Assembly: GCA_946549035.1 (NCBI GenBank)
Contig: CAMNQH010000003.1
Span: 1-64,000, forward strand
Reading direction: 5' to 3'
DNA from: an uncultured Lachnospiraceae bacterium
Lineage (GTDB): Bacteria; Bacillota; Clostridia; Lachnospirales; Lachnospiraceae
Length of the DNA: 64,000 nucleotides
Shown: positions 31,460-40,448 of the stretch, one piece after another
How the letters are laid out: every line of letters begins with the position of its first letter
Numbering within the stretch: the first letter of the stretch is position 1
The notes under the pieces: generated by a model
What the model was told of the DNA's origin: nothing
The model's input: only the letters and a program-made list of their open reading frames with translations
The model's database searches: none
Made by a program: the position numbers and the translations under genes

Positions 31460-32491
31460 ATGAAAAAGTATGTGGAATATTGTGTGGATAAAGCAAAAAG
31501 CATTCTAAATGTGGACAGTCCTGTAGGATATACAAAAAATGCGGTGGATTTTGTGATGGGAGAATATGAAAAACTGGGGTATCGCCCGATAAAAACAGAA
31601 AAAGGCGGCGTTCTGGTGGATTTGGGCGGTAAGGATACAAAGCAGGCCGTTTTACTGGAAGCCCATCTGGACACCCTGGGAGCGATGGTGGCTGAAGTGA
31701 AAGGAAACGGACGTCTGAGATTGACCCCATTAGGAGGGATGAACCCCAATAACGCAGAGGCGGAAAACTGCCGTATCATTACAAGAACCGGGCGCGTTTA
31801 CGAAGGAACGCTTCAGATGAATAATGCTTCCACCCATGTGAATAAGGAGCTGGATACCATCAAACGCAGCTTTGGAAAAATGGAAGTTGTGATTGATGAA
31901 AAAACATCCTCCCGGAAAGAGACGGAAGCTCTGGGGATTATGACAGGGGACATTGTGGCGTTCGAGCCCAGAACCAGAATAACCGAATCCGGTTATATCA
32001 AGAGCCGCTTTTTGGACGATAAATTAAGCGTGGGGATTTTCTTAGGGTTTGCAAAGCTTCTAAAGGAAGAGGGAATGATTCCCGAACGAAAAATTTATCA
32101 GCACATCTCGGTCTATGAAGAGGTGGGCCATGGCGCCTGTGGGACGGTACCTGCGGGGACGACGGAGATTTTGGCGGTAGATATGGGATGCGTGGGAGAA
32201 GGATTATCGTGTACGGAGCATCAGGTGTCGATCTGCGCAAAAGACAGCGCCGGACCCTACACCTATGATGTGGTGTCGGATTTGATTCGGGCGGCGCAAA
32301 AAAACGGCGTGGATTTTGCAGTGGATATATACCCCAAGTACGGTTCGGATGCAGACGCGGCCCTTTCGGCGGGATATGATGTGCGCCATGGGTTAATCGG
32401 CCCGGGGGTTTACGCCTCCCATGGCTATGAGCGCAGCCATTTGGACGGGGTGGAGAATACCTTAAAGCTGTTAAAGGCGTATTTGCTGTAA
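31460..32491 (+). CDS. M42 family aminopeptidase
   Basis: A 343-residue metallo-aminopeptidase of family M42 (glutamyl aminopeptidase/endoglucanase-like). Metal and catalytic residues are in LEAHLDTLGAMVAE, SRFLDDKLSVGI, YEEVGHGACG, LAVDMGCVG, and HGYERSH near the end. Members cut peptides from the N terminus in the cytosol as large complexes. ATG 31460 follows AGGAGGAAATGGAAG. It ends the rnhB-to-M42 run; a new promoter follows. Confidence 0.93.
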   Translation: MKKYVEYCVDKAKSILNVDSPVGYTKNAVDFVMGEYEKLGYRPIKTEKGGVLVDLGGKDTKQAVLLEAHLDTLGAMVAEVKGNGRLRLTPLGGMNPNNAEAENCRIITRTGRVYEGTLQMNNASTHVNKELDTIKRSFGKMEVVIDEKTSSRKETEALGIMTGDIVAFEPRTRITESGYIKSRFLDDKLSVGIFLGFAKLLKEEGMIPERKIYQHISVYEEVGHGACGTVPAGTTEILAVDMGCVGEGLSCTEHQVSICAKDSAGPYTYDVVSDLIRAAQKNGVDFAVDIYPKYGSDADAALSAGYDVRHGLIGPGVYASHGYERSHLDGVENTLKLLKAYLL

Positions 32492-32532
32492 AAACGTGGC
32501 CGTGATCGCCAATAACTTTTAAAATATAGATA

Positions 32533-32561
32533 TTGATTTCTTCTGCCACATATAGTATATT
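32533..32561 (+). promoter_or_regulatory. Sigma-A promoter of plsX-acpP
   Basis: TTGATT at 32533-32538 and TATATT at 32556-32561 with a 17-base spacer, 43 bases before the plsX start. Confidence 0.6.
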
Positions 32562-32573
32562 TTGATATAGGCA

Positions 32574-32587
32574 TTGCCATATGGCAA
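32574..32587. promoter_or_regulatory. Perfect 14-bp palindrome, operator candidate
   Basis: TTGCCATATGGCAA lies 12 bases after the -10 box and before the plsX ribosome site, in the place of a repressor operator. No known site is matched. Confidence 0.4.
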
Positions 32588-32604
32588 AAAAAGGAGGATT
32601 TTTC

Positions 32605-33627
32605 ATGGGAGATACGGTCAGAGTGGCAGTGGACGCCATGGGCGGAGACAATGCGCCGGGGGAGATTGTAAAGGGCGCTGTACATGCTGCCGCGATGAAC
32701 AAGGGACTTTCCGTATTGTTAATCGGCCAGGAGGCGGTAGTCCGGGAGGAATTGAAGAACTATCAATATCCTCAAGACCAGATTACCGTTGTGGACGCTC
32801 CGGAGGTGATTGAGACGGCGGAACCGCCGGTGATGGCAATCCGTAAGAAGAAAAAGTCATCCATCGTGATGGGTATGAATATGATAAAACAAGGAGAAGC
32901 GGATGCTTTTGTGTCCGCCGGAAGTTCCGGGGCCATATTAGTGGGAGGCCAGCTGATTGTAGGCAGGATTAAGGGAGTGGAGCGGCCGCCCTTAGCGCCA
33001 TTGATCCCCACAGAGAAGGGCGTGTCCCTGTTAGTGGACTGCGGCGCCAACGTAGACGCCAGGCCATCTCACTTGATACAGTTCGCCCGGATGGGATCCA
33101 TCTATATGGAGCATGTGTTAGGCGTAAAGAAGCCCCGGGTGGCAATCGTCAATATCGGGGCGGAAGAAGAAAAAGGAAATGCGTTGGTAAAGGAGACATT
33201 CCCGCTGTTAAAGAACTGTCCGGATATTCATTTCGTGGGCAGTATCGAAGCGCGGGAGATTCCCCATGGCGGGGCGGATGTGATTGTCTGTGAAGCATTT
33301 GTGGGAAATGTCATCCTTAAATTATATGAAGGTGTAGGCGCTACCATGATTAAAATGGTGAAGCAGGGCATGATGGGTTCTCTCAGAAGTAAGATTGGCG
33401 CGTTGTTGGTAAAGCCGGCATTAAAGAGTACGCTAAGCGCGTTTGACGCATCCCAATATGGCGGAGCGCCCCTCTTGGGATTAAACGGGCTTGTAGTAAA
33501 GACTCACGGCAGCGCCAAGGCGCAGGAGGTAACCAATTCCATTATCCAGTGCGTCACGTTTAAAGAACAGCAAATCAACGAAAGAATCAAAAAAATGATT
33601 GGAACCTCTTCCCAGGAAGAAGAGTAG
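32605..33627 (+). CDS. plsX: Phosphate acyltransferase PlsX
   Basis: A 340-residue PlsX, which makes acyl-phosphate from acyl-ACP at the membrane for phospholipid synthesis. VRVAVDAMGGDNAPGEIVKGA is the signature N terminus; then AFVSAGSSGAILVGG, PTEKGVSLLVDCGANVDARP and GGAPLLGLNGLVVKTHG. ATG 32605 is chosen with AAAGGAGG just before it; an in-frame ATG at 32581 falls in the palindrome. It is followed after 12 bases by acpP, the usual pair. Confidence 0.96.
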   Translation: MGDTVRVAVDAMGGDNAPGEIVKGAVHAAAMNKGLSVLLIGQEAVVREELKNYQYPQDQITVVDAPEVIETAEPPVMAIRKKKKSSIVMGMNMIKQGEADAFVSAGSSGAILVGGQLIVGRIKGVERPPLAPLIPTEKGVSLLVDCGANVDARPSHLIQFARMGSIYMEHVLGVKKPRVAIVNIGAEEEKGNALVKETFPLLKNCPDIHFVGSIEAREIPHGGADVIVCEAFVGNVILKLYEGVGATMIKMVKQGMMGSLRSKIGALLVKPALKSTLSAFDASQYGGAPLLGLNGLVVKTHGSAKAQEVTNSIIQCVTFKEQQINERIKKMIGTSSQEEE

Positions 33628-33639
33628 AAAGGGAGACAG

Positions 33640-33870
33640 ATGGAATTTGAAAAGTTAAAAAAAATCATTGCTGAAGTATTGAATGTGGATGAAGAAGAGA
33701 TTACGATGGATACCACCTTTGTGGATGATCTGGGAGCGGATTCTCTTGATATTTTCCAGATTATTATGGGATTGGAAGAGGAATTTGACGTGGAGATCGC
33801 CAACGAAGAAGCAGAGAAGATTGTAACCGTTGGAGACGCCGTAGAGCAGATTAAGAATGCGCTGAATTAG
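33640..33870 (+). CDS. acpP: Acyl carrier protein
   Basis: A 76-residue acidic carrier protein. Ser35 in [20 protein letters not shown] takes the phosphopantetheine arm that carries acyl chains in fatty acid synthesis. The usual VELVM after DSLD is IFQIIM here, a mild change. ATG 33640 has GGGAGA upstream. It ends with a terminator. Confidence 0.93.
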   Translation: MEFEKLKKIIAEVLNVDEEEITMDTTFVDDLGADSLDIFQIIMGLEEEFDVEIANEEAEKIVTVGDAVEQIKNALN

Positions 33871-33910
33871 ACCAGGTGAAAGATACAGGAACATGAACCA
33901 GAGGAAGGTT

Positions 33911-33951
33911 GCCGGGAGGAAGGCGGACGCAATTCTCCCGGCGTCTTTTTT
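33911..33951 (+). terminator. Intrinsic terminator after acpP
   Basis: GCCGGGAG (33911-33918) and CTCCCGGC (33935-33942) form a perfect 8-bp stem, followed by GTC and a run of T. Confidence 0.85.
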
Positions 33952-33990
33952 ATCTTATAGGAACGATAATGTTACTGCAAAGGAGAATAT

Positions 33991-34683
33991 ATGAAGCGGC
34001 AGGAAGAATTTCAAGAACGTATCGGTTACCGGTTTCAGAACCGGAACTTATTGAGACAAGCCTTGACTCATAGCTCTTATTCCAATGAGCGGCGGATGAG
34101 CAAATCCGCGAATAATGAGCGATTGGAATTTTTGGGGGATGCAGTGTTAGAACTTGTAACCAGTGAATTTTTATTTGAGACGTATCCCGATTACCCGGAA
34201 GGAGAGCTGACCAGGCTGCGGGCCAGTATGGTATGCGAACAGACCTTGGCGTTTTGCACCAGGGAGTTACAGCTGGGGAACTATCTGATGCTTGGAAAAG
34301 GAGAGGACATGACCGGCGGCAGAGAACGCAAATCAGTGCTTTCCGACGCTTTGGAGGCGGTGATTGGGGCAGTTTATTTAGATGGTGGTTTTGCTAGTGC
34401 AAAAGAGTTTATTCATAAATATGTGCTGAATGATATTGAGCATAAGCAGCTCTTTTTTGATAGCAAGACTATCCTGCAGGAAAAGATACAGGGAAGCCAC
34501 AGGGGAGAGCTTTCCTATCGTCTTTTGGAGGAGTCGGGCCCGGATCACGACAAGAAATATCTGGTGGAAGTGCTGGTGGGGGAGGCTTCCATTGGACAGG
34601 GAGAGGGCAGGACCAAAAAAGGGGCGGAACAGGAGGCGGCCTACCAGGCTCTGATACGTTTGGGGCAGGACCAGGAGGCATAA
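33991..34683 (+). CDS. rnc: Ribonuclease III
   Basis: A 230-residue RNase III that cuts double-stranded RNA in rRNA processing and mRNA decay. The catalytic signature NNERLEFLGDAVLELV is near residue 40, with the second acidic patch in SDALEAVIGAVYLDGG. A dsRNA-binding domain follows (SHRGELSYRLLEESGPDHDK, TKKGAEQEAAYQAL). ATG 33991 follows AAAGGAGAA. The smc start is one base after its stop. Confidence 0.96.
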   Translation: MKRQEEFQERIGYRFQNRNLLRQALTHSSYSNERRMSKSANNERLEFLGDAVLELVTSEFLFETYPDYPEGELTRLRASMVCEQTLAFCTRELQLGNYLMLGKGEDMTGGRERKSVLSDALEAVIGAVYLDGGFASAKEFIHKYVLNDIEHKQLFFDSKTILQEKIQGSHRGELSYRLLEESGPDHDKKYLVEVLVGEASIGQGEGRTKKGAEQEAAYQALIRLGQDQEA

Positions 34684-34684
34684 C

Positions 34685-37600
34685 ATGTATTTAAAAAGTA
34701 TTGAGGTACACGGGTTTAAATCCTTTGCCAACAAGATCCTGTTTGAATTTCACAATGGAATTACCGGTATTGTAGGTCCCAATGGCAGCGGGAAAAGCAA
34801 TGTAGCGGACGCAGTGCGCTGGGTGCTGGGGGAGCAGCGGGCCAAGCAGCTTCGGGGGGCCAGTATGCAGGACGTTATTTTTGCAGGAACCGAGAATCGA
34901 AAGCCCTTAAGCTATGCCTATGTGGCGATTACGTTAGATAACGGAGATCATGAGCTTAGCTTGGACTATGAAGAAGTCACCATTGCCAGACGGGTTTACC
35001 GTTCCGGAGAAAGCGAATATCTTATGAACGGTACGCCCTGCCGCTTAAAAGATGTGAACGAGCTGTTTTACGATACGGGAATCGGAAAAGAGGGCTATTC
35101 TATCATTGGACAGGGGCAGATTGAAAAGATCTTAAGCGGTAAGCCGGAGGAGCGGCGGGAACTTTTTGACGAGGCGGCGGGCATTGTAAAATACAAGCGC
35201 CGAAAGGCCACGGCCCAGAAAAAGCTGGAAAATGAACGTCAGAACCTGGTGCGGGTGAACGATATTCTCACAGAACTGGAAAAACAGCTTGGGCCCTTGG
35301 AACGTCAATCGGAGAAGGCCAGGATCTATCTGAAAAAAAAGGAAGCTTTAAAGGCGTATGAAGTAACTCTTTTTTTAATGGAGATTCAAAAGACACAGCA
35401 GCAGTTACAGGAACTGGAAGAAAAAGCGGCCATCGCCGGGGAGGATTACCAAAAAGCCAAGGAGACTTTTGCTGGCATCAAACAGCAGTATGAAAAGACA
35501 GAGCAGGAAATGGGCCGGATGGAAGGGGCCATTGAGCAGATTCGAGAAGAATTGGGAAACGCCGGGATGAAAAAGGGGCAGCTGGAAGGCCAGGTAAATG
35601 TCCTAAAAGAACAGATCCGTGGCGCCATGCAAAGCGGGGAGCATTTCAAAGGCCGCAGGGAAGCAGTGCTCTTGGGTCAAAAAGAACAAGAGGACGCCCT
35701 GGCTTCCTATGAGAAACAGGAAAAGGAGCTGGCAGAGCAGCTTTTGGATGTAAAACACCGCCAGGATGAGGTGACCCGACGCTTTAATCAGATTCAGACG
35801 GCGATTGCCCAGTGTCAGGAGGGTATGGAGCAGGGAAAGAACGAAGTGATTGAACTGCTGAATCAAAAGGCTTCCACCAAGGCCAGGCTCCAACGGTATG
35901 ACACCATGTTAGAACAGGCAAATATTCGAAAAGCCCAGCTGAACAAGCGTCTGGTGGAGCGAAAAAGCGAGGAAGAGGCTTTGGAGACTGCTTTGAGGGA
36001 AGCTCAAAACAGCTTGGAAGAGATCCATACACGATGCCGGGCCTTAGAACAGGAATCCTGTGAGCTGACAGAAAAGAGCCAGGGCTGGCAAAGGAAGCAG
36101 CAGGAAGCCGGAAAAAAGCTGGAAGAAGATACGAGAAGCTTTCACAGAGACCAGTCTCGTTTGGAGTCAATGATTAATATTGCGGAGCGGTATGACGGCT
36201 ACGGAGGAAGTATTCGCCGGGTAATGGAAGCCAAAGGAAAGAATTCCGGTATCCTGGGAGTGGTGGCGGATTTGATTCAGGTGGACAAGGAGTATGAAAC
36301 TGCCATTGAAACGGCGCTGGGGGGAAGTATTCAAAACATTGTCACATCAGATGAAGCCACTGCAAAAGAGATGATTCAATATTTGAAGCAGAATCGTTTT
36401 GGACGGGCAACCTTCCTTCCTCTTACCAGCGTAGGAAAACGGCCTGTTTCAGTGAACCGGCAGGCATTGGAGGAGCCGGGGGTTATCGGCCTTGGAAATG
36501 AGCTGGTGCATACCGGGCAGCAGTACCAGGGATTAGCGGCCTATCTGCTAGGACGCACATACGTGGTGGACCACATTGACCACGGAATTGCCCTGGCCCG
36601 AAAGTATCAGTATTCTTTGCGCATCGTTACACTGGAAGGGGAATCCCTAAACCCCGGCGGTTCCATGACGGGAGGCGCTTTCAAAAATTCCGGAAACCTT
36701 TTGGGGCGAAAACGTGAAATCGAAGATTTAAAAAAGCAGGTGGATTTGCGGCGTCAGGGGATCGAAGACCAGAAACAACGGCTGCAGGAGATTCAGACGG
36801 CCCGAGAACTATTGCAGGAGGATTTGGGAAGGGTGCAAAAGGAACTCCAGGAGATGAAGCTTTTGGAGAATACGGCCCAAATCAATGCGAAACAGGCCTT
36901 GGAGCAGAAAAAAGAGCATGACCGGGGATTTGAGGGGCTGCAAAAAGAAGCGCTTGCCCTGGACGGCCAGATGGAGGAGATCCGCAAGAACAAAAAAGAG
37001 ATACAGGAAGAGATCGATCAGGCCGAGCAGCGGGAAAAAGAAATTGAATGGGAAAATAACCATTATCAGGAAGTATTGGAGAAGCAGACCTCCATACAAG
37101 AGCAGGTGCAGACAGAGGTTTCAGCCGTACGCCTAGAGGAGGCCAATATCAGCCAGCAGGCAGGATTTGTCCGGGAAAATTCAGACCGTATCCGGGGAGA
37201 AATTCAAAAGCTAAAGGAAGAGCTTGCCCAGGCAAAGCAGGAGGAGGCCCAGTCTCAGGAGGACATTTTAAAGAAGGAGCAGGAACTGGAAAAACTCTGT
37301 CAGACCATATTGGACTGGGAGAAGGCCCGTGAAAAATTAGAGGTACAACTGAAGGAGCAGCAGGAAGAACGAGAGGAGCTATCCGCCAGATACAAAGGAT
37401 TTTTCAAGGAACGGGAAGAGATTTCCCAGCAGATGAACAATCTGGACAAGGAGCTGTTTCGTTTAAACAGCCAGAAAGAAAAGCTTGCGGAGGGGATGGA
37501 ACATCAGAACAACTATATGTGGGAGGAATATGAACTGACCTACCATAACGCCCTAAAGCTTCAGATACAAGAGCATCAGGATATTTCCGGCTTAAAGCAG

Positions 37601-38245
37601 CAGATTGGAACCGTGAAAGAGGAGATCCGCAGCCTGGGGGACGTAAACGTAAACGCCATTGAAGACTTTAAGAGTCTGACAGAGCGGTATGACTTTATGA
37701 AGACGCAGCACGACGATCTTGTGACTGCGGAGAAGACGCTGTTAGAGATTATAGAAGAATTGGATACGGGGATGCGCAGCCAGTTCATGGAAAAATTTGC
37801 CGAGATTCGAAAGGAATTCGACAAAGCCTTTAAGGAATTGTTTGGAGGAGGCAAAGGGACCCTGGAATTGGTGGAGGATGAAGATATCTTAGAATGCGGC
37901 ATCCGTATTATTGCCCAGCCTCCTGGGAAGAAGCTGCAGAATATGATGCAGCTTTCCGGCGGGGAGAAATCTTTGACGGCCATTTCCCTGCTGTTTGCAA
38001 TTCAGAACTTGAAGCCCTCCCCCTTCTGTCTTTTGGATGAAATTGAGGCGGCGCTGGATGATTCCAACGTGGGACGATTTGCCCAGTATCTTCACCGCCT
38101 GACAAAAAACACTCAATTTATTGTGATTACCCACAGGAGGGGAACCATGGCGGCGGCCGACCGCCTTTATGGAATTACCATGCAGGAAAAAGGGGTTTCT
38201 ACTCTGGTATCCGTGAACTTAATTGAAGAAACACTGGAGGAATAA
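34685..38245 (+). CDS. smc: Chromosome segregation protein SMC
   Basis: An 1186-residue SMC ATPase that compacts and separates chromosomes with ScpA and ScpB. The N-terminal head has GPNGSGKSNVADAVRWVLGEQ (Walker A). Two long coiled coils flank a hinge at about 520-680 (GGSIQNIVTSDEATAKEMI, NPGGSMTGGAF). The C-terminal head has MQLSGGEKSLTAISLLFAI (signature) and LLDEIEAALDDSNV (Walker B). The length is normal. It belongs to the rnc-smc-ftsY operon common in Firmicutes. Confidence 0.97.
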   Translation: MYLKSIEVHGFKSFANKILFEFHNGITGIVGPNGSGKSNVADAVRWVLGEQRAKQLRGASMQDVIFAGTENRKPLSYAYVAITLDNGDHELSLDYEEVTIARRVYRSGESEYLMNGTPCRLKDVNELFYDTGIGKEGYSIIGQGQIEKILSGKPEERRELFDEAAGIVKYKRRKATAQKKLENERQNLVRVNDILTELEKQLGPLERQSEKARIYLKKKEALKAYEVTLFLMEIQKTQQQLQELEEKAAIAGEDYQKAKETFAGIKQQYEKTEQEMGRMEGAIEQIREELGNAGMKKGQLEGQVNVLKEQIRGAMQSGEHFKGRREAVLLGQKEQEDALASYEKQEKELAEQLLDVKHRQDEVTRRFNQIQTAIAQCQEGMEQGKNEVIELLNQKASTKARLQRYDTMLEQANIRKAQLNKRLVERKSEEEALETALREAQNSLEEIHTRCRALEQESCELTEKSQGWQRKQQEAGKKLEEDTRSFHRDQSRLESMINIAERYDGYGGSIRRVMEAKGKNSGILGVVADLIQVDKEYETAIETALGGSIQNIVTSDEATAKEMIQYLKQNRFGRATFLPLTSVGKRPVSVNRQALEEPGVIGLGNELVHTGQQYQGLAAYLLGRTYVVDHIDHGIALARKYQYSLRIVTLEGESLNPGGSMTGGAFKNSGNLLGRKREIEDLKKQVDLRRQGIEDQKQRLQEIQTARELLQEDLGRVQKELQEMKLLENTAQINAKQALEQKKEHDRGFEGLQKEALALDGQMEEIRKNKKEIQEEIDQAEQREKEIEWENNHYQEVLEKQTSIQEQVQTEVSAVRLEEANISQQAGFVRENSDRIRGEIQKLKEELAQAKQEEAQSQEDILKKEQELEKLCQTILDWEKAREKLEVQLKEQQEEREELSARYKGFFKEREEISQQMNNLDKELFRLNSQKEKLAEGMEHQNNYMWEEYELTYHNALKLQIQEHQDISGLKQQIGTVKEEIRSLGDVNVNAIEDFKSLTERYDFMKTQHDDLVTAEKTLLEIIEELDTGMRSQFMEKFAEIRKEFDKAFKELFGGGKGTLELVEDEDILECGIRIIAQPPGKKLQNMMQLSGGEKSLTAISLLFAIQNLKPSPFCLLDEIEAALDDSNVGRFAQYLHRLTKNTQFIVITHRRGTMAAADRLYGITMQEKGVSTLVSVNLIEETLEE

Positions 38246-38263
38246 GAGAAAGGAAGTGAAGGC

Positions 38264-39205
38264 ATGAGCGAAGAAAAGAAAGGGTTTTTTAAACGTCTTG
38301 TGCAGGGGCTTAGTAAGACCAGGGACAGTATTGTTTCCGGGATTGACAGTATTTTTGGCGGATTTTCCAGTATTGACGAGGAGTTTTATGAAGAGATTGA
38401 AGAAATTCTCATCATGGGGGATCTGGGAGTAAAGGCTACAGAGGCCATCATCCAGAACTTAAAGGCGCAGGTGAAGGAGCAAAAGATCAAGGAGCCTGCC
38501 GCCTGTAAGGAGCTGTTGATTCAAAGCATTAAGGAACAGATGGACGTGGGAGAGACGGCTTATCGTTTTGAAGAGGAGACGTCCGTGGTATTGGTCATTG
38601 GCGTCAACGGCGTGGGCAAGACCACTTCGGTAGGCAAGCTGGCAGGAAAGCTGAAAGCCCAGGGGAAAAAGGTGGTTCTTGCGGCGGCGGATACTTTCCG
38701 GGCCGCTGCCGGGGAACAGCTTGGAGAATGGGCCCATAGGGCTGGAGTGGATATGATTGGAGGCCAGGAGGGAGCCGATCCTGCCGCCGTAGTGTATGAC
38801 GCCGTAGCAGCGGCAAAAGCCAGAAAAGCAGACGTGCTTCTCTGCGATACGGCGGGACGCCTTCACAATAAGAAAAACCTGATGGAGGAGTTAAAAAAGA
38901 TCAATCGAATCCTGGAGAAGGAATATCCCCAGGCATTTCGGGAGACGCTGGTGGTGTTAGACGGCACTACAGGGCAAAACGCCCTGGCCCAGGCGAAGGA
39001 ATTTTCCCAGGTGGCGGAAATCACCGGAATCATATTGACGAAGCTGGACGGCACGGCAAAGGGGGGCATTGCCGTGGCCATACAGTCAGAGCTTGGTATC
39101 CCGGTGAAATATATTGGCGTAGGAGAAACCATAGACGATTTACAGAAATTTGATTCCCAGGAATTTGTAAACGCCCTCTTTGACGTAGCACAGGAAGGAG
39201 AATGA
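38264..39205 (+). CDS. ftsY: SRP receptor FtsY
   Basis: A 313-residue SRP GTPase that receives the Ffh-ribosome complex at the membrane. It has a short N-terminal N domain with no long acidic A domain, then GVNGVGKTTSVGKLAGKL (P-loop), DTFRAAAGEQL, DTAGRLHNKKNLM and TKLDGTAKGGIAV. ATG 38264 follows GAAAGGAAGTGAAGGC. Its last bases overlap the start of ilvA. Confidence 0.97.
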   Translation: MSEEKKGFFKRLVQGLSKTRDSIVSGIDSIFGGFSSIDEEFYEEIEEILIMGDLGVKATEAIIQNLKAQVKEQKIKEPAACKELLIQSIKEQMDVGETAYRFEEETSVVLVIGVNGVGKTTSVGKLAGKLKAQGKKVVLAAADTFRAAAGEQLGEWAHRAGVDMIGGQEGADPAAVVYDAVAAAKARKADVLLCDTAGRLHNKKNLMEELKKINRILEKEYPQAFRETLVVLDGTTGQNALAQAKEFSQVAEITGIILTKLDGTAKGGIAVAIQSELGIPVKYIGVGETIDDLQKFDSQEFVNALFDVAQEGE

Positions 39206-40419
39206 TCAAAGTGACCTTAGATAAGTTTGAAGAAGCCAGTGAAGTGGTAAAAAGGGTAACCTCAGAGACAAAGCTTGTTTACAGTGAGTACTGGAGCCGT
39301 CAGACCGGCAATAAGATTTATTTAAAGCCGGAGAATATGCAGTATACCGGGGCGTATAAGGTGCGGGGGTCTTATTACAAAATCAGTACCTTATCCGAGG
39401 AAGAACGAAAAAAGGGACTGATTACCGCATCGGCAGGGAATCATGCCCAGGGCGTCGCTTACGCGGCTCAGCAGTTTGGGGCGAAGGCGACCATTGTGAT
39501 GCCTACCTCCACGCCCTTGATTAAAGTCAACCGTACCAAAAGCTATGGGGCAAAGGTAGTGCTTCACGGGGAAGTGTATGACGAAGCTTGCCAGAAAGCC
39601 TATGAACTGGCGGAGAAAAACGGATACACCTTTATTCATCCCTTCGACGATTTGGACGTGGCCACCGGACAGGGGACGGTTGCTATGGAGATTTTCAAGG
39701 ATTTGCCTTTGGTGGAATATATTCTGGTGCCCATAGGGGGCGGCGGGCTGGCGGCAGGCGTTGCAACCTTAGCCAAGCAGCTAAATCCCAAGATTAAGGT
39801 GATCGGCGTGGAACCTGCCGGGGCAAGCTGTATGAAAGCTTCCCTGGAGGCTGGAAAAGTGGTGACGCTTCCCAACGTGAATACCATTGCGGACGGCACG
39901 GCGGTAAAAACGCCGGGAGAGAAGATTTTTCCTTACATCCAGAAAAATCTGGACGACATTATTTCTGTCAAGGACGACGATTTGATCGTTACGTTTTTGG
40001 ATATGGTAGAGAATCATAAAATGGTGGTAGAGAATTCCGGGCTTTTGACTGTGGCGGCGCTGCGTCAGTTAAAGGTAAAGGGCAAACGGATTGCCGCCAT
40101 TTTAAGCGGCGGCAATATGGATGTGATTACCATGTCCTCCGTCGTACAACAGGGGCTGATTTTCAGAAACCGTATTTTTACAGTATCGGTATTACTGCCG
40201 GATAAGCCAGGAGAACTCTGCAAGATTACTGGAATTATTGCCAAAGAGCAGGGCAATGTGATTAAGCTGGATCATAACCAGTTTATCAATACCAACCGAA
40301 GCTCGGCGGTAGAGCTGCGCATTACCCTGGAAGCCTTTGGCCTGGAGCATAAAGAACAGATCATCCGTGTGCTGGATCAGAACGGATACCGGCCCAAGGT
40401 GGTACAAACAAACTTGTAG
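39202..40419 (+). CDS. ilvA: Threonine ammonia-lyase (dehydratase) with ACT domain
   Basis: A 405-residue PLP enzyme that turns threonine to 2-oxobutanoate and ammonia, the first step to isoleucine or a catabolic route. Lys53 in GAYKVRGSYYKI binds PLP, TASAGNHAQGVAYAA holds the substrate, and IGGGGLAAGVA binds the phosphate. A single C-terminal ACT domain from about 325 (ITGIIAKEQGNVIKL) may sense amino acids. It starts within the ftsY stop (ATGA). It is in an unusual place, at the end of the rnc-smc-ftsY operon. Confidence 0.93.
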   Translation: MIKVTLDKFEEASEVVKRVTSETKLVYSEYWSRQTGNKIYLKPENMQYTGAYKVRGSYYKISTLSEEERKKGLITASAGNHAQGVAYAAQQFGAKATIVMPTSTPLIKVNRTKSYGAKVVLHGEVYDEACQKAYELAEKNGYTFIHPFDDLDVATGQGTVAMEIFKDLPLVEYILVPIGGGGLAAGVATLAKQLNPKIKVIGVEPAGASCMKASLEAGKVVTLPNVNTIADGTAVKTPGEKIFPYIQKNLDDIISVKDDDLIVTFLDMVENHKMVVENSGLLTVAALRQLKVKGKRIAAILSGGNMDVITMSSVVQQGLIFRNRIFTVSVLLPDKPGELCKITGIIAKEQGNVIKLDHNQFINTNRSSAVELRITLEAFGLEHKEQIIRVLDQNGYRPKVVQTNL

Positions 40420-40448
40420 CATATAACAAGGACGCGGGCCCTGCTGAT

